Source: Streptomyces malachitofuscus (GTDB taxonomy: Bacteria; Actinomycetota; Actinomycetes; Streptomycetales; Streptomycetaceae). Taken from it: DNA of 64,000 bases. Shown here in pieces: positions 17,051 to 26,379 of this stretch. Where the stretch lies: assembly GCF_014650055.1 (NCBI RefSeq), contig NZ_BMUF01000012.1, positions 62,001 through 126,000 of the forward strand, given 5' to 3'. A program made the translations under genes and the position numbers. Positions within the stretch are counted from its first letter, which is position 1, and each line of letters begins with the position of its first letter. Under the pieces are notes generated by a model. It did not search any database. It had not been told where the DNA came from and was given only the letters and a program-made list of their open reading frames with translations.

Positions 17051-18700
17051 CTAGGCCACTTCCCTGAGCAGGGTGGCCGTGCCCTGCACCCGGTGGCGCA
17101 CATGCCCCAGCGCGAGGAGCACGGGCGCATCGGTCAGGACGGGTATGTGGTACGGGAACGGCCGGGGGCCGACCATGTCCGGCGGGCCGCTGTAGCCGCC
17201 GTCCGCGTTCTGGTGGGAGAGCAGCCAGGACAGGGCGCGCCCGACGGGCGGCGACGCGGTTCCGTAGCACAGGATGATCAGCCCGTAGGCGGTGCTGATC
17301 GGGTCGCTGGGATCGCCGGGCTGCATCCCCCAGCCGCCGTCGGGGTTCTGCGTCCCGCGCACCGAGTGCTCGATCCGTTCGGCCATGCGGGCCGTGCGGT
17401 GGTCGTCCGGGCCGGCGGTGCAGGCCGCGAGACGCGCACGGAACATCGCGTGCAGCCTGCTGCGACTCCACCCCGGTTCGAATCCACCGTCCGGCAGCTG
17501 GCTGTCGGCCAGGAAGCCCAGGGCCCGCTGCCGGGCGGGCCTGGCGGAGGGATGCGGGGCGAGCGCGTTGACGGCCGCGGCCGTCATGCACGGCTCGGAG
17601 GCGGCACCGGCGACATACGTGGGGAAGCCTCCGTCCGCGCCCTGGACGGCGAGCAGCGCCCGTATTCCCCGCTGCACGGCGGCACCGTGGCCGACGGGGT
17701 CGACACCGTGCAGGAACTCCAGGATGCACGAGGTGCAGTCGACGTCGTTCTGCGCCACCCGGGGGCCGAAGGACCAGCCGTCCGCGAGCGGCTCGCCCCG
17801 GGACAGGGAGACGCACAGGGAGCGCTGGGACTCGTCGACCTCGTGCGCGACGAGCGCGTCCGCCATGGCCCGCAGCACGCCCGGTCGTGAGCCGGCCGCG
17901 GCCAGCGCGATGCCCGCGGTGGACGTGCACCAGTGCTGGAGGTCCACGACGAACGGGAAGCCGCCGTCGTCACGCTGGTACCGCAGCAGGGTCCGCAGAC
18001 CGCTGCGCACGGTTTCCTCCTGCCCGGGCACGCCGGCGAGACCGTGCAGCGACAGCAGGTGCAGCAGCACATAGCCCTCCCACACCGTCGTCGCCGGGCG
18101 CACGGCGTCGACGGTCCGCAGCGCGGCGGCCGTCGCCCCGTTGCTGACGCCCGTGGCGTCGGCGAGGACCAGCGTGACGGCGGCCTGCTGCACGGCGGCC
18201 CAGGAGTGCACGGAGTCCGTGGGGGGAGCCTCGTCGGCCGTCGGGGCGGCGTCGGGCGGCACCGGGCATCCGAACAGCGACAGCACGGCGTACAGCATCC
18301 TGCGGCGGCGGGCGGAGATGAAGGCCGGTGCGGCGCCGAGCAGCGCCTCGGTCAGCTTGCCGACGATGTCGGTGTCCGCGGCGGAGGCCCGGTCGGTGGC
18401 GCGCCCGACCGCCAGCGTGGCGAGGACCCGGTCGAACTCCTGCGGCGAGTCGAGGTGTTCCTGGAGGTAGGCGAGCACCCGGTCCCGGGCCGGCGAGTCC
18501 GCGCCCGTGCGCGTCATCAGCGACAGCGCCAGCGCGGATTCCAGCACCCGGCTGTGGCACTCCCCGCGTATCGCGCCCTCGTCGTCGACCTGACCGCTGA
18601 CATGCGTGACCAGACGCGATGTGGCCTCGCGCAACTGCTCGGGGTCGATGTCCGCGGGCCACGGAATGAGGGCCCTGTGCAAGGTGTTCATGGGTCTCAT
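17051..18700 (-). CDS. Class II terpene-cyclase-like protein with D-V-D-C-T-S motif
   Basis: A 549-aa alpha/alpha-barrel protein with at least five Q-x-x-D-G-G-F/W/Y repeats (for example RDDGGF, GADGGF, LPDGGF, NPDGGW, NADGGY), as in squalene-hopene cyclases and bacterial class II diterpene cyclases. The catalytic DxDD motif appears as D319-V-D321-C322-T-S. In oxidosqualene cyclases the acid lies in a D-C-T-A motif, so the third acidic residue is replaced just as in epoxide-opening enzymes. The probable role is protonation-initiated cyclisation of a polyprenyl chain, perhaps an epoxide or a prenylated aromatic. Start at ATG 18700, six bases after GGAG. It follows the prenyltransferase on the same strand after a hairpin. 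Confidence 0.8.
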   Translation of the reverse strand: MRPMNTLHRALIPWPADIDPEQLREATSRLVTHVSGQVDDEGAIRGECHSRVLESALALSLMTRTGADSPARDRVLAYLQEHLDSPQEFDRVLATLAVGRATDRASAADTDIVGKLTEALLGAAPAFISARRRRMLYAVLSLFGCPVPPDAAPTADEAPPTDSVHSWAAVQQAAVTLVLADATGVSNGATAAALRTVDAVRPATTVWEGYVLLHLLSLHGLAGVPGQEETVRSGLRTLLRYQRDDGGFPFVVDLQHWCTSTAGIALAAAGSRPGVLRAMADALVAHEVDESQRSLCVSLSRGEPLADGWSFGPRVAQNDVDCTSCILEFLHGVDPVGHGAAVQRGIRALLAVQGADGGFPTYVAGAASEPCMTAAAVNALAPHPSARPARQRALGFLADSQLPDGGFEPGWSRSRLHAMFRARLAACTAGPDDHRTARMAERIEHSVRGTQNPDGGWGMQPGDPSDPISTAYGLIILCYGTASPPVGRALSWLLSHQNADGGYSGPPDMVGPRPFPYHIPVLTDAPVLLALGHVRHRVQGTATLLREVA

Positions 18701-18786
18701 GGCGCACTCCTGTCTGGATGCCTGGTGGTCGGTGGGGGAATCGGGAAATCCTGCGATCCGGCCCTTTCCGGGCATGGCCGACCGAA

Positions 18787-18828
18787 CGCAGCTCTCGGCG
18801 GTGAATGTTCACGGCGCCGAGAGCTGCG
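18787..18828 (-). terminator. 14-bp hairpin between prenyltransferase and cyclase genes
   Basis: The perfect stem 18787-18800/18815-18828 (core GCAGCTCTCGGCG) has a 14-base loop that contains the small inverted repeat GTGAA-TG-TTCAC. It begins about 20 bases after the prenyltransferase stop. There is no U run, so it may be a terminator, an attenuator or an mRNA-stabilising element for the long mevalonate transcript. Confidence 0.65.
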
Positions 18829-18846
18829 CGAAAACCTGCGTTCGGA

Positions 18847-19734
18847 TCAGATGAAGGCCACAGTCCCGGGATTCCACTTGTAATGCGTCTCGAGCTTGTA
18901 GTACTCACCTTCAGCGGCCGCCGCGACGCCGTACACGAATTTGCGGTCCCCGCCGCCGTAGGGAACGCTCCGGGCGAACTTCTCGAGCTGTGGCTCGACG
19001 GGCACGGGGAGGCTCGACAGATCCGTGGTCGTCACGCCGAAGCAGAAGCGCTCGATCGTGGGAGAGTCCCAGTTCAGAGTGGTGTACAGACCGAACGCCC
19101 GGCTGCCGAGCCCGAGCATCCGGTCGCTCGGCTCCGGCAGTCCGATCTCACGGAGCATCTGCCGGACACGGTCGGCTTCGAAACACTCCGCGGGCACGTC
19201 GTTGAAATACACGTTCACGGTTCTGTGCAGGTAGTCGACCGCGACGAAGGCGACCTTGTCGTCCAGTCCGTGACGGACGAAGAAATCGAAATTTCCGGCG
19301 AGGCTGCGCGGCATGGCCGGAATCTCGACGATTTCCGACAGCTTCTGCAGGTCGTCGGGGGCGAATCCCGCATAGACCTTCGTGAAGCCGCTCACCACAC
19401 CGAAGTCGATCCCGTACCCGTCGATCGTGAAGCGCTCCTCGATGTCCGCGAGTAGAACTCCGACGGGATGGTCCGTTTTCGGGGTGAGCCCTTTCGCCAG
19501 GGCCGGCGGGTAAGGGTTGCGGTCCTTCGGGTGCGTGATGAAGCGGCAGTCGACGTCGCCCGCGTGCTGCGGGCCGGTCGCCATCCTGAAGGCCAGCGGC
19601 ATGGCATGCGCGAACGCGTCGCCGTACGCCGACAGAATGGGCCAGACCTTGTCGCGCGAGCAGGCTATGCCCAGCCGTCCCGCTGTTTCCGCGACGGCGG
19701 AGTAGATCTCGTCCGCCTCGAAGGTTTCCGACAT
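18847..19734 (-). CDS. ABBA-fold aromatic prenyltransferase, NphB/CloQ type
   Basis: A 295-aa soluble prenyltransferase closely matching NphB in layout: the N-terminal LGIACSRDKVWPILSAY region, AIPSMP-like EIPAMP, the LDDKVAFVAVDYLHRTVNVYF strand, LNWDSPTIERFCFGV, and the closing EYYKLETHYKW. The fold places diphosphate-binding Lys/Arg and Tyr residues inside a barrel and needs no DDxxD motif. It attaches an isoprenoid chain to an electron-rich aromatic, presumably the aminophenol or phenazine-type core made by the cluster. ATG 19734 is six bases after GGAG; a longer start adding MESY is less likely. Chain length cannot be read from the sequence. It lies 60 bases downstream of the HMG-CoA synthase gene, so it is probably the same transcript. 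Confidence 0.9.
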   Translation of the reverse strand: MSETFEADEIYSAVAETAGRLGIACSRDKVWPILSAYGDAFAHAMPLAFRMATGPQHAGDVDCRFITHPKDRNPYPPALAKGLTPKTDHPVGVLLADIEERFTIDGYGIDFGVVSGFTKVYAGFAPDDLQKLSEIVEIPAMPRSLAGNFDFFVRHGLDDKVAFVAVDYLHRTVNVYFNDVPAECFEADRVRQMLREIGLPEPSDRMLGLGSRAFGLYTTLNWDSPTIERFCFGVTTTDLSSLPVPVEPQLEKFARSVPYGGGDRKFVYGVAAAAEGEYYKLETHYKWNPGTVAFI

Positions 19735-19794
19735 GTACGACTCCAAGCAAGTGAGGCATGCCCTCGCATGCGGCTGATGGGCGCGGCGGAGGCC

Positions 19795-20970
19795 CTACCG
19801 CGCCGCGTAGACGCGCTGGTGGCCGAAGAGCCCGGTGAGCCGGTAGGGCCCGGTGGTCTCCTCCGGCACTGGATGGTCTCCGCCGTCGGCGGGGAAGGAC
19901 CGCTCGTGGAGTTCGCGGTACCTGGGGTAGTCGATCTGCTCCCGACGGCCGATGGCCTCACGGTGCGCCTCGGAGCGCAGATGCGCGCGGTAGCCCGGGA
20001 CGACGGTGCCGGCGAAGAACTCCGCGACGCTGCCGGACCCGTAGCTCAGGAAGCCGATGGCCTCACCCGTCAGGTCGTCGGCGTGGTCGAGCAGCGAGGC
20101 CAGTCCCACGTACATCGACGCGGTGTAGCTGTTGCCGATCTCGACGTTGTAGGCCGTCGTGAGCCCGGTGGCGCGGGCGATCTCGTCCTCGTCGGCGGCG
20201 TGGCCGTTGTGCTGGAGCAGATGCCGGTGCGCCTTGTGGGCCATCTTCGTGAACGGCTGGTGATAGCAGAAGGAGTGGAACTCGTCGAGCTTGCGGCCGC
20301 CGCGCTCGGTGTAGTCCTTCCAGGCGCCTTCGACCGCCTGCAGATAGGCGGAGATGGACTTCCGGCCGTCGACCAGGGCGGTGGTGAGATAGTTCGGCCG
20401 CCAGAAGTCCATGATGTCCGCGGTGAACATTCCCGACCCGTCCTCGATGCGCACCAGCGCCGGGTCCGCGCCGATCAGCATGGCCACCGCGGCCGCGCCC
20501 TGCGTGGCCTCGCCGGGGCTGCCGAGCTCGTACCGGGAGACGTCGCCGGCGATCACGAGGACCTGCTCCGACGGGTCCCGGTGCACCAGCCCCATGGCGA
20601 ACTGCAGTGCCGCGGTGCCGCTGTAGCAGGCCTGCTTGAGCTCCACGACCCGGGCCGCGGACGGCAGCCCCAGCAGCGAGTGGACGTAGATCCCCGCCGC
20701 CTTCGACTGGTCGACGGACGTCTCGGTCGCGAAGACCACGGTCCGGATCCGGTCGGAGCCGTGCCGGGCCACGATCGGGGCGGCGGCGTCGGCGGCCATC
20801 GTCACGATGTCCTCGTCCGCGGCCGGCACGCTCATCGCGCGCTGGCCGATGCCCCGGTGGTACTTGGCGACGCCCGTGCCGTTGTGGGCGGCCAGGGTCT
20901 CGTGCGTGAGGACGTACTGCGCCGTGGCGACCGAGAGGTCGTGGATTCCTATGGTGAGGTCACCGGACAT
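19795..20970 (-). CDS. mvaS: 3-Hydroxy-3-methylglutaryl-CoA synthase
   Basis: A 391-aa thiolase-fold enzyme condensing acetoacetyl-CoA with acetyl-CoA. The catalytic cysteine is in KQACYSGTAALQ, and the N-terminal GIHDLSVATAQYVL and the later YHQPFTKMA segment (active-site His) are typical of bacterial HMGS. The chosen ATG at 20970 overlaps the HMG-CoA reductase stop (TGATG) with GGAGG seven bases upstream; the GTG one codon earlier is the alternative. It is the seventh and last mevalonate gene, in the same order as in the known Streptomyces sp. CL190 cluster. Confidence 0.95.
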   Translation of the reverse strand: MSGDLTIGIHDLSVATAQYVLTHETLAAHNGTGVAKYHRGIGQRAMSVPAADEDIVTMAADAAAPIVARHGSDRIRTVVFATETSVDQSKAAGIYVHSLLGLPSAARVVELKQACYSGTAALQFAMGLVHRDPSEQVLVIAGDVSRYELGSPGEATQGAAAVAMLIGADPALVRIEDGSGMFTADIMDFWRPNYLTTALVDGRKSISAYLQAVEGAWKDYTERGGRKLDEFHSFCYHQPFTKMAHKAHRHLLQHNGHAADEDEIARATGLTTAYNVEIGNSYTASMYVGLASLLDHADDLTGEAIGFLSYGSGSVAEFFAGTVVPGYRAHLRSEAHREAIGRREQIDYPRYRELHERSFPADGGDHPVPEETTGPYRLTGLFGHQRVYAAR

Positions 20971-22034
20971 CACTTGCCTCCGATCCTCGACGCCGCGTTC
21001 CTGCGTTCCAGCCGGACGTGCGCCCGCATCAGCTCACCGGGGTTCGTCTGCGCCGCCATCAGGGAGAGCTCGCCGCACAGCACCGTCGCGGCCGCGACGA
21101 CCGCGAGACGGCGCGCGTTGTCGCCGGGTTCGCGCACCTCGCGGCAGCCGAGCCGCTCCAGGTTCTCCTCGACGAAGTCCAGGCCCTTGCCGTTGCCGAC
21201 CGTCCCCACGATCAGGTTCGGCAGGGTGCAGGAGAAGTACAGGTCACCGTCCCGGTCCTCGGCCACGGTGACACCCTGGGAGCCCTCCACGATGTTCGCC
21301 GCGTCCTGCCCCGTCGCCAGGTAGAAGCCGAGCAGCATGTTCGCGTAGTGGGCGTTGGCGGAGCGAATGCCGCCGGCGAGCAGGGTGCCGATCATGTTCT
21401 TGCCGACGTTCAGCTCGGCCATCGCGGCGGCCGTCGTGCGCAGGGACTTGTGGACGACATCGCGGGGCAGCGTGAGTTCGGCGACGACCCTCTTGCCCCG
21501 GCCGAGGATGCCGTTGACCGCCGTCGCCTTCTTGTCCGTGCAGTAGTTCCCCGAGATGGAGCCGTAGGTGATCCCGGGAATGGCCTGCAGGATGTGGCTG
21601 AGGAGCGCGTCGGCGGCCAGCGTCGCCATGTTGTGCCCGGACGCGTCGCCCGTGCTGAACTCGAAGCGGAGGAACAGCAGGTTGGCCGCGATCTCGTGGT
21701 GGAACCCGATCAGCTCGACGAACCGGCCGCAGGTGCGCACGACGTCACGGAGTTCGTCCAGGCGCGCGTCGACCTCCAGGGCGGCCATGTGGGCGGTCTG
21801 CGCGTCCTCGGCCCGCACGAAGACCGAGCGCGTCATCCGCTCGTCGACCAGGGTGGTGACGATGCCCTCTTCGACCATGGTGGACAGTCGTGCGCCGCGG
21901 CCGACGGAGGGCCACAGCGGCGACTCGTAAGTGGCGAGCGGCACTTGCGTCTCGAGCTCGGCGACGTTCCCCGAAATGCGCAGGGGACCCACCCATTTCA
22001 TGGGAACGCCGGCGACCGCATGGGGTTCGGTCAT
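20970..22034 (-). CDS. HMG-CoA reductase
   Basis: A 354-aa NADPH-type HMG-CoA reductase, close in size to the CL190 enzyme (about 353 aa). Visible signatures are SGNYCTDKKATAVN with the catalytic Lys/Asp region, GHNMATLAADALL, and GTVGNGKGLDFVEENLERLG near the C-terminus. It reduces HMG-CoA to mevalonate, usually the committed and regulated step. Start ATG 22034 overlaps the isomerase stop by four bases. Confidence 0.95.
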   Translation of the reverse strand: MTEPHAVAGVPMKWVGPLRISGNVAELETQVPLATYESPLWPSVGRGARLSTMVEEGIVTTLVDERMTRSVFVRAEDAQTAHMAALEVDARLDELRDVVRTCGRFVELIGFHHEIAANLLFLRFEFSTGDASGHNMATLAADALLSHILQAIPGITYGSISGNYCTDKKATAVNGILGRGKRVVAELTLPRDVVHKSLRTTAAAMAELNVGKNMIGTLLAGGIRSANAHYANMLLGFYLATGQDAANIVEGSQGVTVAEDRDGDLYFSCTLPNLIVGTVGNGKGLDFVEENLERLGCREVREPGDNARRLAVVAAATVLCGELSLMAAQTNPGELMRAHVRLERRNAASRIGGK

Positions 22035-23137
22035 CGGGAACCTCCGATCGTCTCGTGGTGCGTGCTGGAGGAGTTGGTGCGGTAGGACCGGGAGCGGGTG
22101 GCCAGCCACCGGGTCTCGATCCCCCGGTCGGCGCAGAAGGCGCGCAGGTCGCCGTGGACGAGCACGTCGCAGCGGGCGAGGTCGGCGGGGGTGGGCGCGC
22201 CCAGCGCGGTCATCAGGGCCGTGAGCTGGTCGATCCACGAGGTCAGCAGGGAGATCAGGGCCGGCGGACCGCCGTCGAGCACGGTCTTGAGGAACAGGCC
22301 GGACGCCCCGACGGCGGAGGCGCCGAGTGCCAGTGCGCGCGCCACGTCGAGCGGATGACGGACACCGCCGGAGGCGAGCACCGGAAGACCGACGCCCTGG
22401 GCGTCCAGGAGGCAGGCCGGTGTGGACTGTCCCCAGCCGTTGAGGTACGCGTAGTCGGGCCGGTCGCGCCGGTCGTTCTCGATCCGCGCGAAGTCCGTGC
22501 CGCCGCTGCCGGAGACATCGGCCACCCGCACGCCCATCTCATGGAGCCGCAACAGGGTTTCGCGGCTGAGCCCGAAGCCGACCTCCTTCACGATCAGCGG
22601 GACGTCGACGCCCGCCGCGATCTCCTCGATCCGCGGGCCCCAGGCGGCGAACGAGCGGTCGCCCTCCGGCATCACCGTCTCCTGGATCACGTTGACGTGG
22701 ATCTGCAGGGCGTCGGCCTGCAGCAGCTCCACGGCCCGGCGCGCCTTGTCGACGGTGGCGTTGGCGTTGATGTTCGCCAGGATGAAACCGTCGGGGTTCT
22801 CCTTGCGCATCACGCTGAAGGTGTCCGCCACCGACGCGTCGGCGAAGTACGGGCTCACGGATCCCGTCGCGATGGAGACGCCGGTCTCGCGGGCGGCGAT
22901 GGCCAGATCGCGGTTGATCTCGCCGGTCTTGGGGCTGCCGCCGGTCATCGCGTTGATGTACAGCGGCACCTGCCACTCCATGCCGCCGAAGCGGGTGACC
23001 GTCGAGACGTCGGAGCGGTCGATGCCGGCCAGCGCGTGATGCACGAAGGACACGTCGTCGAACTCGTTGTGCCCGCTGCGCCGGCGATGCTGCTCGGTGG
23101 CGAACCGCACGTGCGCGTCCTTGCGCTCAGCGATCAT
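22031..23137 (-). CDS. fni: Isopentenyl-diphosphate isomerase, type 2 (FMN)
   Basis: A 368-aa FMN/NADPH-dependent isomerase with a TIM-barrel fold. It begins with RKDAHVRFATEQHRR and FDDVSFVHHALAGI, contains MTGGSPKTGEINRDLA, the HVNVIQETVMPEGDR stretch with the Gln/Glu metal and acid residues, and the flavin phosphate loop ASGGVRHPLDVARALALGA. It interconverts IPP and DMAPP and is homologous to the type 2 enzyme first found in a Streptomyces mevalonate cluster. ATGA overlaps with its neighbours on both sides indicate tight translational coupling. Confidence 0.95.
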   Translation of the reverse strand: MIAERKDAHVRFATEQHRRRSGHNEFDDVSFVHHALAGIDRSDVSTVTRFGGMEWQVPLYINAMTGGSPKTGEINRDLAIAARETGVSIATGSVSPYFADASVADTFSVMRKENPDGFILANINANATVDKARRAVELLQADALQIHVNVIQETVMPEGDRSFAAWGPRIEEIAAGVDVPLIVKEVGFGLSRETLLRLHEMGVRVADVSGSGGTDFARIENDRRDRPDYAYLNGWGQSTPACLLDAQGVGLPVLASGGVRHPLDVARALALGASAVGASGLFLKTVLDGGPPALISLLTSWIDQLTALMTALGAPTPADLARCDVLVHGDLRAFCADRGIETRWLATRSRSYRTNSSSTHHETIGGSR

Positions 23138-24252
23138 GCTGGGCTCCCTTTCGTCGGCTGGATCTGAATCGGCAGCGGGAGCACCCCCGCGGCTTCCCAC
23201 CGCTCCCGCAGCCGCGACACCCGCGACGCCTCGGCGGCCTCCAGGAACGCGATGCCGCAGTCGCCGCCCCCGGCACCCGAGGGCTTCGCGGCGCCGCCGA
23301 CGGCCTCGGCGACGTCGCACAGGGCCGTCAGCACCGGGGTGAAGATGCCGAGACGGACGGCACCGTCGAGATCGGCGAGCATCCGGCGTGCGCTGCGGAT
23401 GCGGTGCAGCAGCTCGTCGTCGTCCCCCCGCTCGAGGGCGCGGATCGCGGCCTCCGCGCATGCGTCGCTGCGGCGGACGAAGTCCCGCTGGACCGCGCTG
23501 CCGCGCCACTCCCCCGACTCCAGGCGGCCCGTCAACGAGGCGGTGCTGGCCGGTTCTCCCGTCCAGCCCACCTCCAGCGCGAGCCCGCGGGGCGGCGGCA
23601 GCCGGTGCACCGAGAACCCGGGCCACGGCTCCCTGAGGGCGTGTTCGACGCCCCCGCGCCGGGCCAGGGCGAGCACGGCCGCCCGGTCCGGCGCCCGGTA
23701 CGCGACCCAGCCGCCCCAGACGCTCGCGGCGAGATCGCCGCCGGAGGAGCGGGGGTCGCGCCGTGCCGTGGCCAGCAGCGCGAGCCGGAAGCGGGCTCCG
23801 GGCGACAGTTCCAGGCCGTAGTACGCGGCCACGGCGGACACCGTGGCGACCGTCACCGCGCCGCTCGACCCCAGTCCGAACTTGGTTCCGTCGCGGTGCA
23901 GGCGGCTCGTGATCGCCACGCGAATCGGTGGGGCGCGCCGTCCACGCTCGGCCAGCAGCCCGTCGACCACGTCGATCGCCGACACCACGTGGCCGAGACG
24001 GTCCAGGATCCGCCGCCCGTCCTCGGCGGCGGCGTCGGACCAGGTGAGTCCGTCGGCACCGCGCCGCAGGCGCGCCCCTCGTGGGTAGAGGTCCGACTCG
24101 ATCACCACCTCGGCCCCGTCGGCCGCCGACACGGTGACGCCGATGTGGCGGTCGACCGCCACCAGGACCGCCGGGTGGCCCGGCTCCAGCACGGCGTACT
24201 CGCCGACCACGAACAGCTTGCCCGGGGCGTACCGGGTGACCGTGCCGGTCAC
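23134..24252 (-). CDS. Phosphomevalonate kinase (GHMP family)
   Basis: A 372-aa GHMP kinase. The N-terminal APGKLFVVGEYAVLEPGHPAVL motif is the phosphomevalonate kinase version (G-E-Y), the ATP loop is FGLGSSGAVTVATV, and the C-terminal GAGGGDCGIAF loop completes the fold. It phosphorylates 5-phosphomevalonate. It overlaps the decarboxylase and isomerase genes by four bases each. Confidence 0.93.
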   Translation of the reverse strand: MTGTVTRYAPGKLFVVGEYAVLEPGHPAVLVAVDRHIGVTVSAADGAEVVIESDLYPRGARLRRGADGLTWSDAAAEDGRRILDRLGHVVSAIDVVDGLLAERGRRAPPIRVAITSRLHRDGTKFGLGSSGAVTVATVSAVAAYYGLELSPGARFRLALLATARRDPRSSGGDLAASVWGGWVAYRAPDRAAVLALARRGGVEHALREPWPGFSVHRLPPPRGLALEVGWTGEPASTASLTGRLESGEWRGSAVQRDFVRRSDACAEAAIRALERGDDDELLHRIRSARRMLADLDGAVRLGIFTPVLTALCDVAEAVGGAAKPSGAGGGDCGIAFLEAAEASRVSRLRERWEAAGVLPLPIQIQPTKGSPA

Positions 24253-25298
24253 CGCTCGGCCTCCGTCGTCAGCCGGGCGCCCGGCCCGCGCCGCGCGGTG
24301 AACACCGAGCAGCCGGGAGCGGCTCGGCGCACCGCTTCGGCCACCCGGTCGGCGTCGGCGGGGTGGCAGAGGACCTTGACGTTGGGGCCGGCGTCCATCG
24401 TGGCGTAGGCCGGCACGCCGTCCGCGCGCAGCCGCAGCACCCCGTCGAGCACGGCCACCGTGGCCGGGGAGAAGTAGCGCACCGCGGGCCGCGCCGCCAG
24501 CATCGTCGCGTGCATGCCGAGGGCGTTGCGCTCGGCGATCTCCCCGACCGCGGGCAGATCACCCCGCCGCAACGCCCCCCGTATCTCGGCCAGATCCGCC
24601 GTGCAGGACGTCGCCCACGCGCGGTAGAGAGGCGAGGTCTCGACGGTCCGCCGCATGGCGTCCCGGCTGGACACGGTCTTGGCTCCCGCGTCGACCACCG
24701 CGATCACCAGTGCGGGATCGAAGTCCGCGTCCGGCACCGGCTCCGCGTAGGAGCCGAAGTCCGCCGCCGTGCCGATGCCCCGGCCGGCATGACAGACCGC
24801 GAAGCCGCCGAACATCGACCGGGAGGCCGAGGCGGACCCCCGGCGGGCCAGCCGGGACAGCACCGTGCGGTCGAGGTCGAGTCCGTAGGCCGCCGCGCCG
24901 GCCAGGGCCAGGGCCGCGAAACCGCTCGCCGAGGACGCCAGTCCGGCCCCGGTGGGGACGGAGTTGCGGGTGTCGACGACGGCCGGCTCGGAGCGTCCCG
25001 ACCGCTTCCGGAGCAGGTCGAGGAAGCCGACGACGCGCCGGCGCACCTCGCCCTCCGCGGGGGAGCCGTCGAGCGTGACGCTGTCGGCCGGTGCCCCGGG
25101 GTCCGGCCGGACCGTGGTGGTCGTCGGGAAGATGTCCAGGGTCATGGACAGGCTGTCGGCGTACGGGATCATGAGCCGCTCGTCGCGCTTGCCCCAGTAC
25201 TTGATGAGCGCGATGTTCGGATGGGCCACGGCCGTCGCGCCACCGCCCGGTGCGTCGGCGGCCGGTGCGACCGGTTCCGCCCGATGGTCAGTCCGCAT
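24249..25298 (-). CDS. mvaD: Diphosphomevalonate decarboxylase
   Basis: A 349-aa GHMP-family decarboxylase giving IPP from mevalonate diphosphate with ATP. Signatures are AHPNIALIKYWGKRD, YADSLSMTLD, the ATP loop PTGAGLASSASGFAALA with its catalytic region, and the late TMDAGPNVKVLC with the essential Asp. Start chosen at ATG 25298 because AAGGGA lies eight bases upstream; the ATG at 25307 is directly against that site. The chosen start overlaps the mevalonate kinase stop by 11 bases. Confidence 0.94.
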   Translation of the reverse strand: MRTDHRAEPVAPAADAPGGGATAVAHPNIALIKYWGKRDERLMIPYADSLSMTLDIFPTTTTVRPDPGAPADSVTLDGSPAEGEVRRRVVGFLDLLRKRSGRSEPAVVDTRNSVPTGAGLASSASGFAALALAGAAAYGLDLDRTVLSRLARRGSASASRSMFGGFAVCHAGRGIGTAADFGSYAEPVPDADFDPALVIAVVDAGAKTVSSRDAMRRTVETSPLYRAWATSCTADLAEIRGALRRGDLPAVGEIAERNALGMHATMLAARPAVRYFSPATVAVLDGVLRLRADGVPAYATMDAGPNVKVLCHPADADRVAEAVRRAAPGCSVFTARRGPGARLTTEAER

Positions 25299-26379
25299 GG
25301 TGCGCATCCCTTCCTGCCGGCACGGTCCAGGTCCGGACGGCTCCTGCTTCCCGGAGGGCGCTCACGACGGCCGTCGCCCGGCCGGGTTCGTCGGCGAGCG
25401 CGATCATGCAGCCCCCCAGGCCGCCGCCGCTGAGCTTGGCGCCCAGGCCGCCCGCGTCGAGCGCGGCCCCGACCAGGGCGTCGATCCGCTCCGTGCTGAT
25501 TCCGAGCTCGCGCAGCAGCCGGTGGTTCTCGGTCATCCGCGTGCCGAAGTCGCTCCACCGGCCGTGCGCGAGGTCGTGCACGGCCTCGTCCGTCAGGTCC
25601 GTCACCTGGCCGACGAACGCCTCCTTGGTCCGCGGCTCGCGCTCGAACCTGCGCCGCAGCAGCTCCACCGCTTCCCAGGTGCCGCCGCTCACTCCGCTGT
25701 CCGCGACGACGAACACCGCGCCCGGGACGGGGGACGCGTCGCTGCCGGCGCGTTCCTCGGCCGCCTTCTTGGAGGGCGCCGGGCCGTCGGGCAAGACCAG
25801 CTCCCGCACGGTGCCGGAGCGGAACAGCAGGGGGGCGGTCGCGCCGGTGGCGACGGCGTCGATGCCGCTCGCCCTGCCGTGCGTCACCTTCTCGGAGGCC
25901 TGTACGAGAGCGAACGTCGCCCCGGCGTCGAGACGGCGGCCGAGGAGGTCCGCGAGCGCCAGGACCGCAGCCCGGGCGCAGGCTGCGCTGGAGCCGAGCC
26001 CACGCCCCTGCGGGATCGAGCAGTCGATGAGCACATGCGCGCGCGGGCCGTCCGCGATGCCGGCCCACTCCCTGAACTCCGCGACCAGGCGCAGCAGTCC
26101 GCTCGAGGACGACGGTATCGGTGAGGTGGACCCGGGACCGGCCAGTTCGAAGGTCACCCCGTCTGCGCCGGCGTTGCCGGGGCGCGGCGTCGCGCTCGCG
26201 ACGACCGGCAGCTCGGGCACCGGGACGGCCAGTGCGGGAGCGCCGTACACGACGGCGTGTTCGCCGAGCAGGATGGCCTTGCCGTGGGCACGTCCGACGC
26301 CGGAGCGCCGGTCCCCGGGGGGCGGCTCGTCCACGAGGTCCGTACGGTCGCCGACGGTGCGCTGTGGTGTCGCCGCCAT
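25288..26379 (-). CDS. Mevalonate kinase
   Basis: A 363-aa GHMP kinase with GRAHGKAILLGEHAVVYG at the N-terminus, the ATP loop PQGRGLGSSAACARAAVLA, a D-A-V-A-T-G segment that includes the catalytic Asp region, and the KLSGGGLGGCMIAL C-terminal loop. It makes 5-phosphomevalonate. Its start overlaps the stop of the polyprenyl synthase gene (TGATG). Confidence 0.94.
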   Translation of the reverse strand: MAATPQRTVGDRTDLVDEPPPGDRRSGVGRAHGKAILLGEHAVVYGAPALAVPVPELPVVASATPRPGNAGADGVTFELAGPGSTSPIPSSSSGLLRLVAEFREWAGIADGPRAHVLIDCSIPQGRGLGSSAACARAAVLALADLLGRRLDAGATFALVQASEKVTHGRASGIDAVATGATAPLLFRSGTVRELVLPDGPAPSKKAAEERAGSDASPVPGAVFVVADSGVSGGTWEAVELLRRRFEREPRTKEAFVGQVTDLTDEAVHDLAHGRWSDFGTRMTENHRLLRELGISTERIDALVGAALDAGGLGAKLSGGGLGGCMIALADEPGRATAVVSALREAGAVRTWTVPAGRDAHHAD

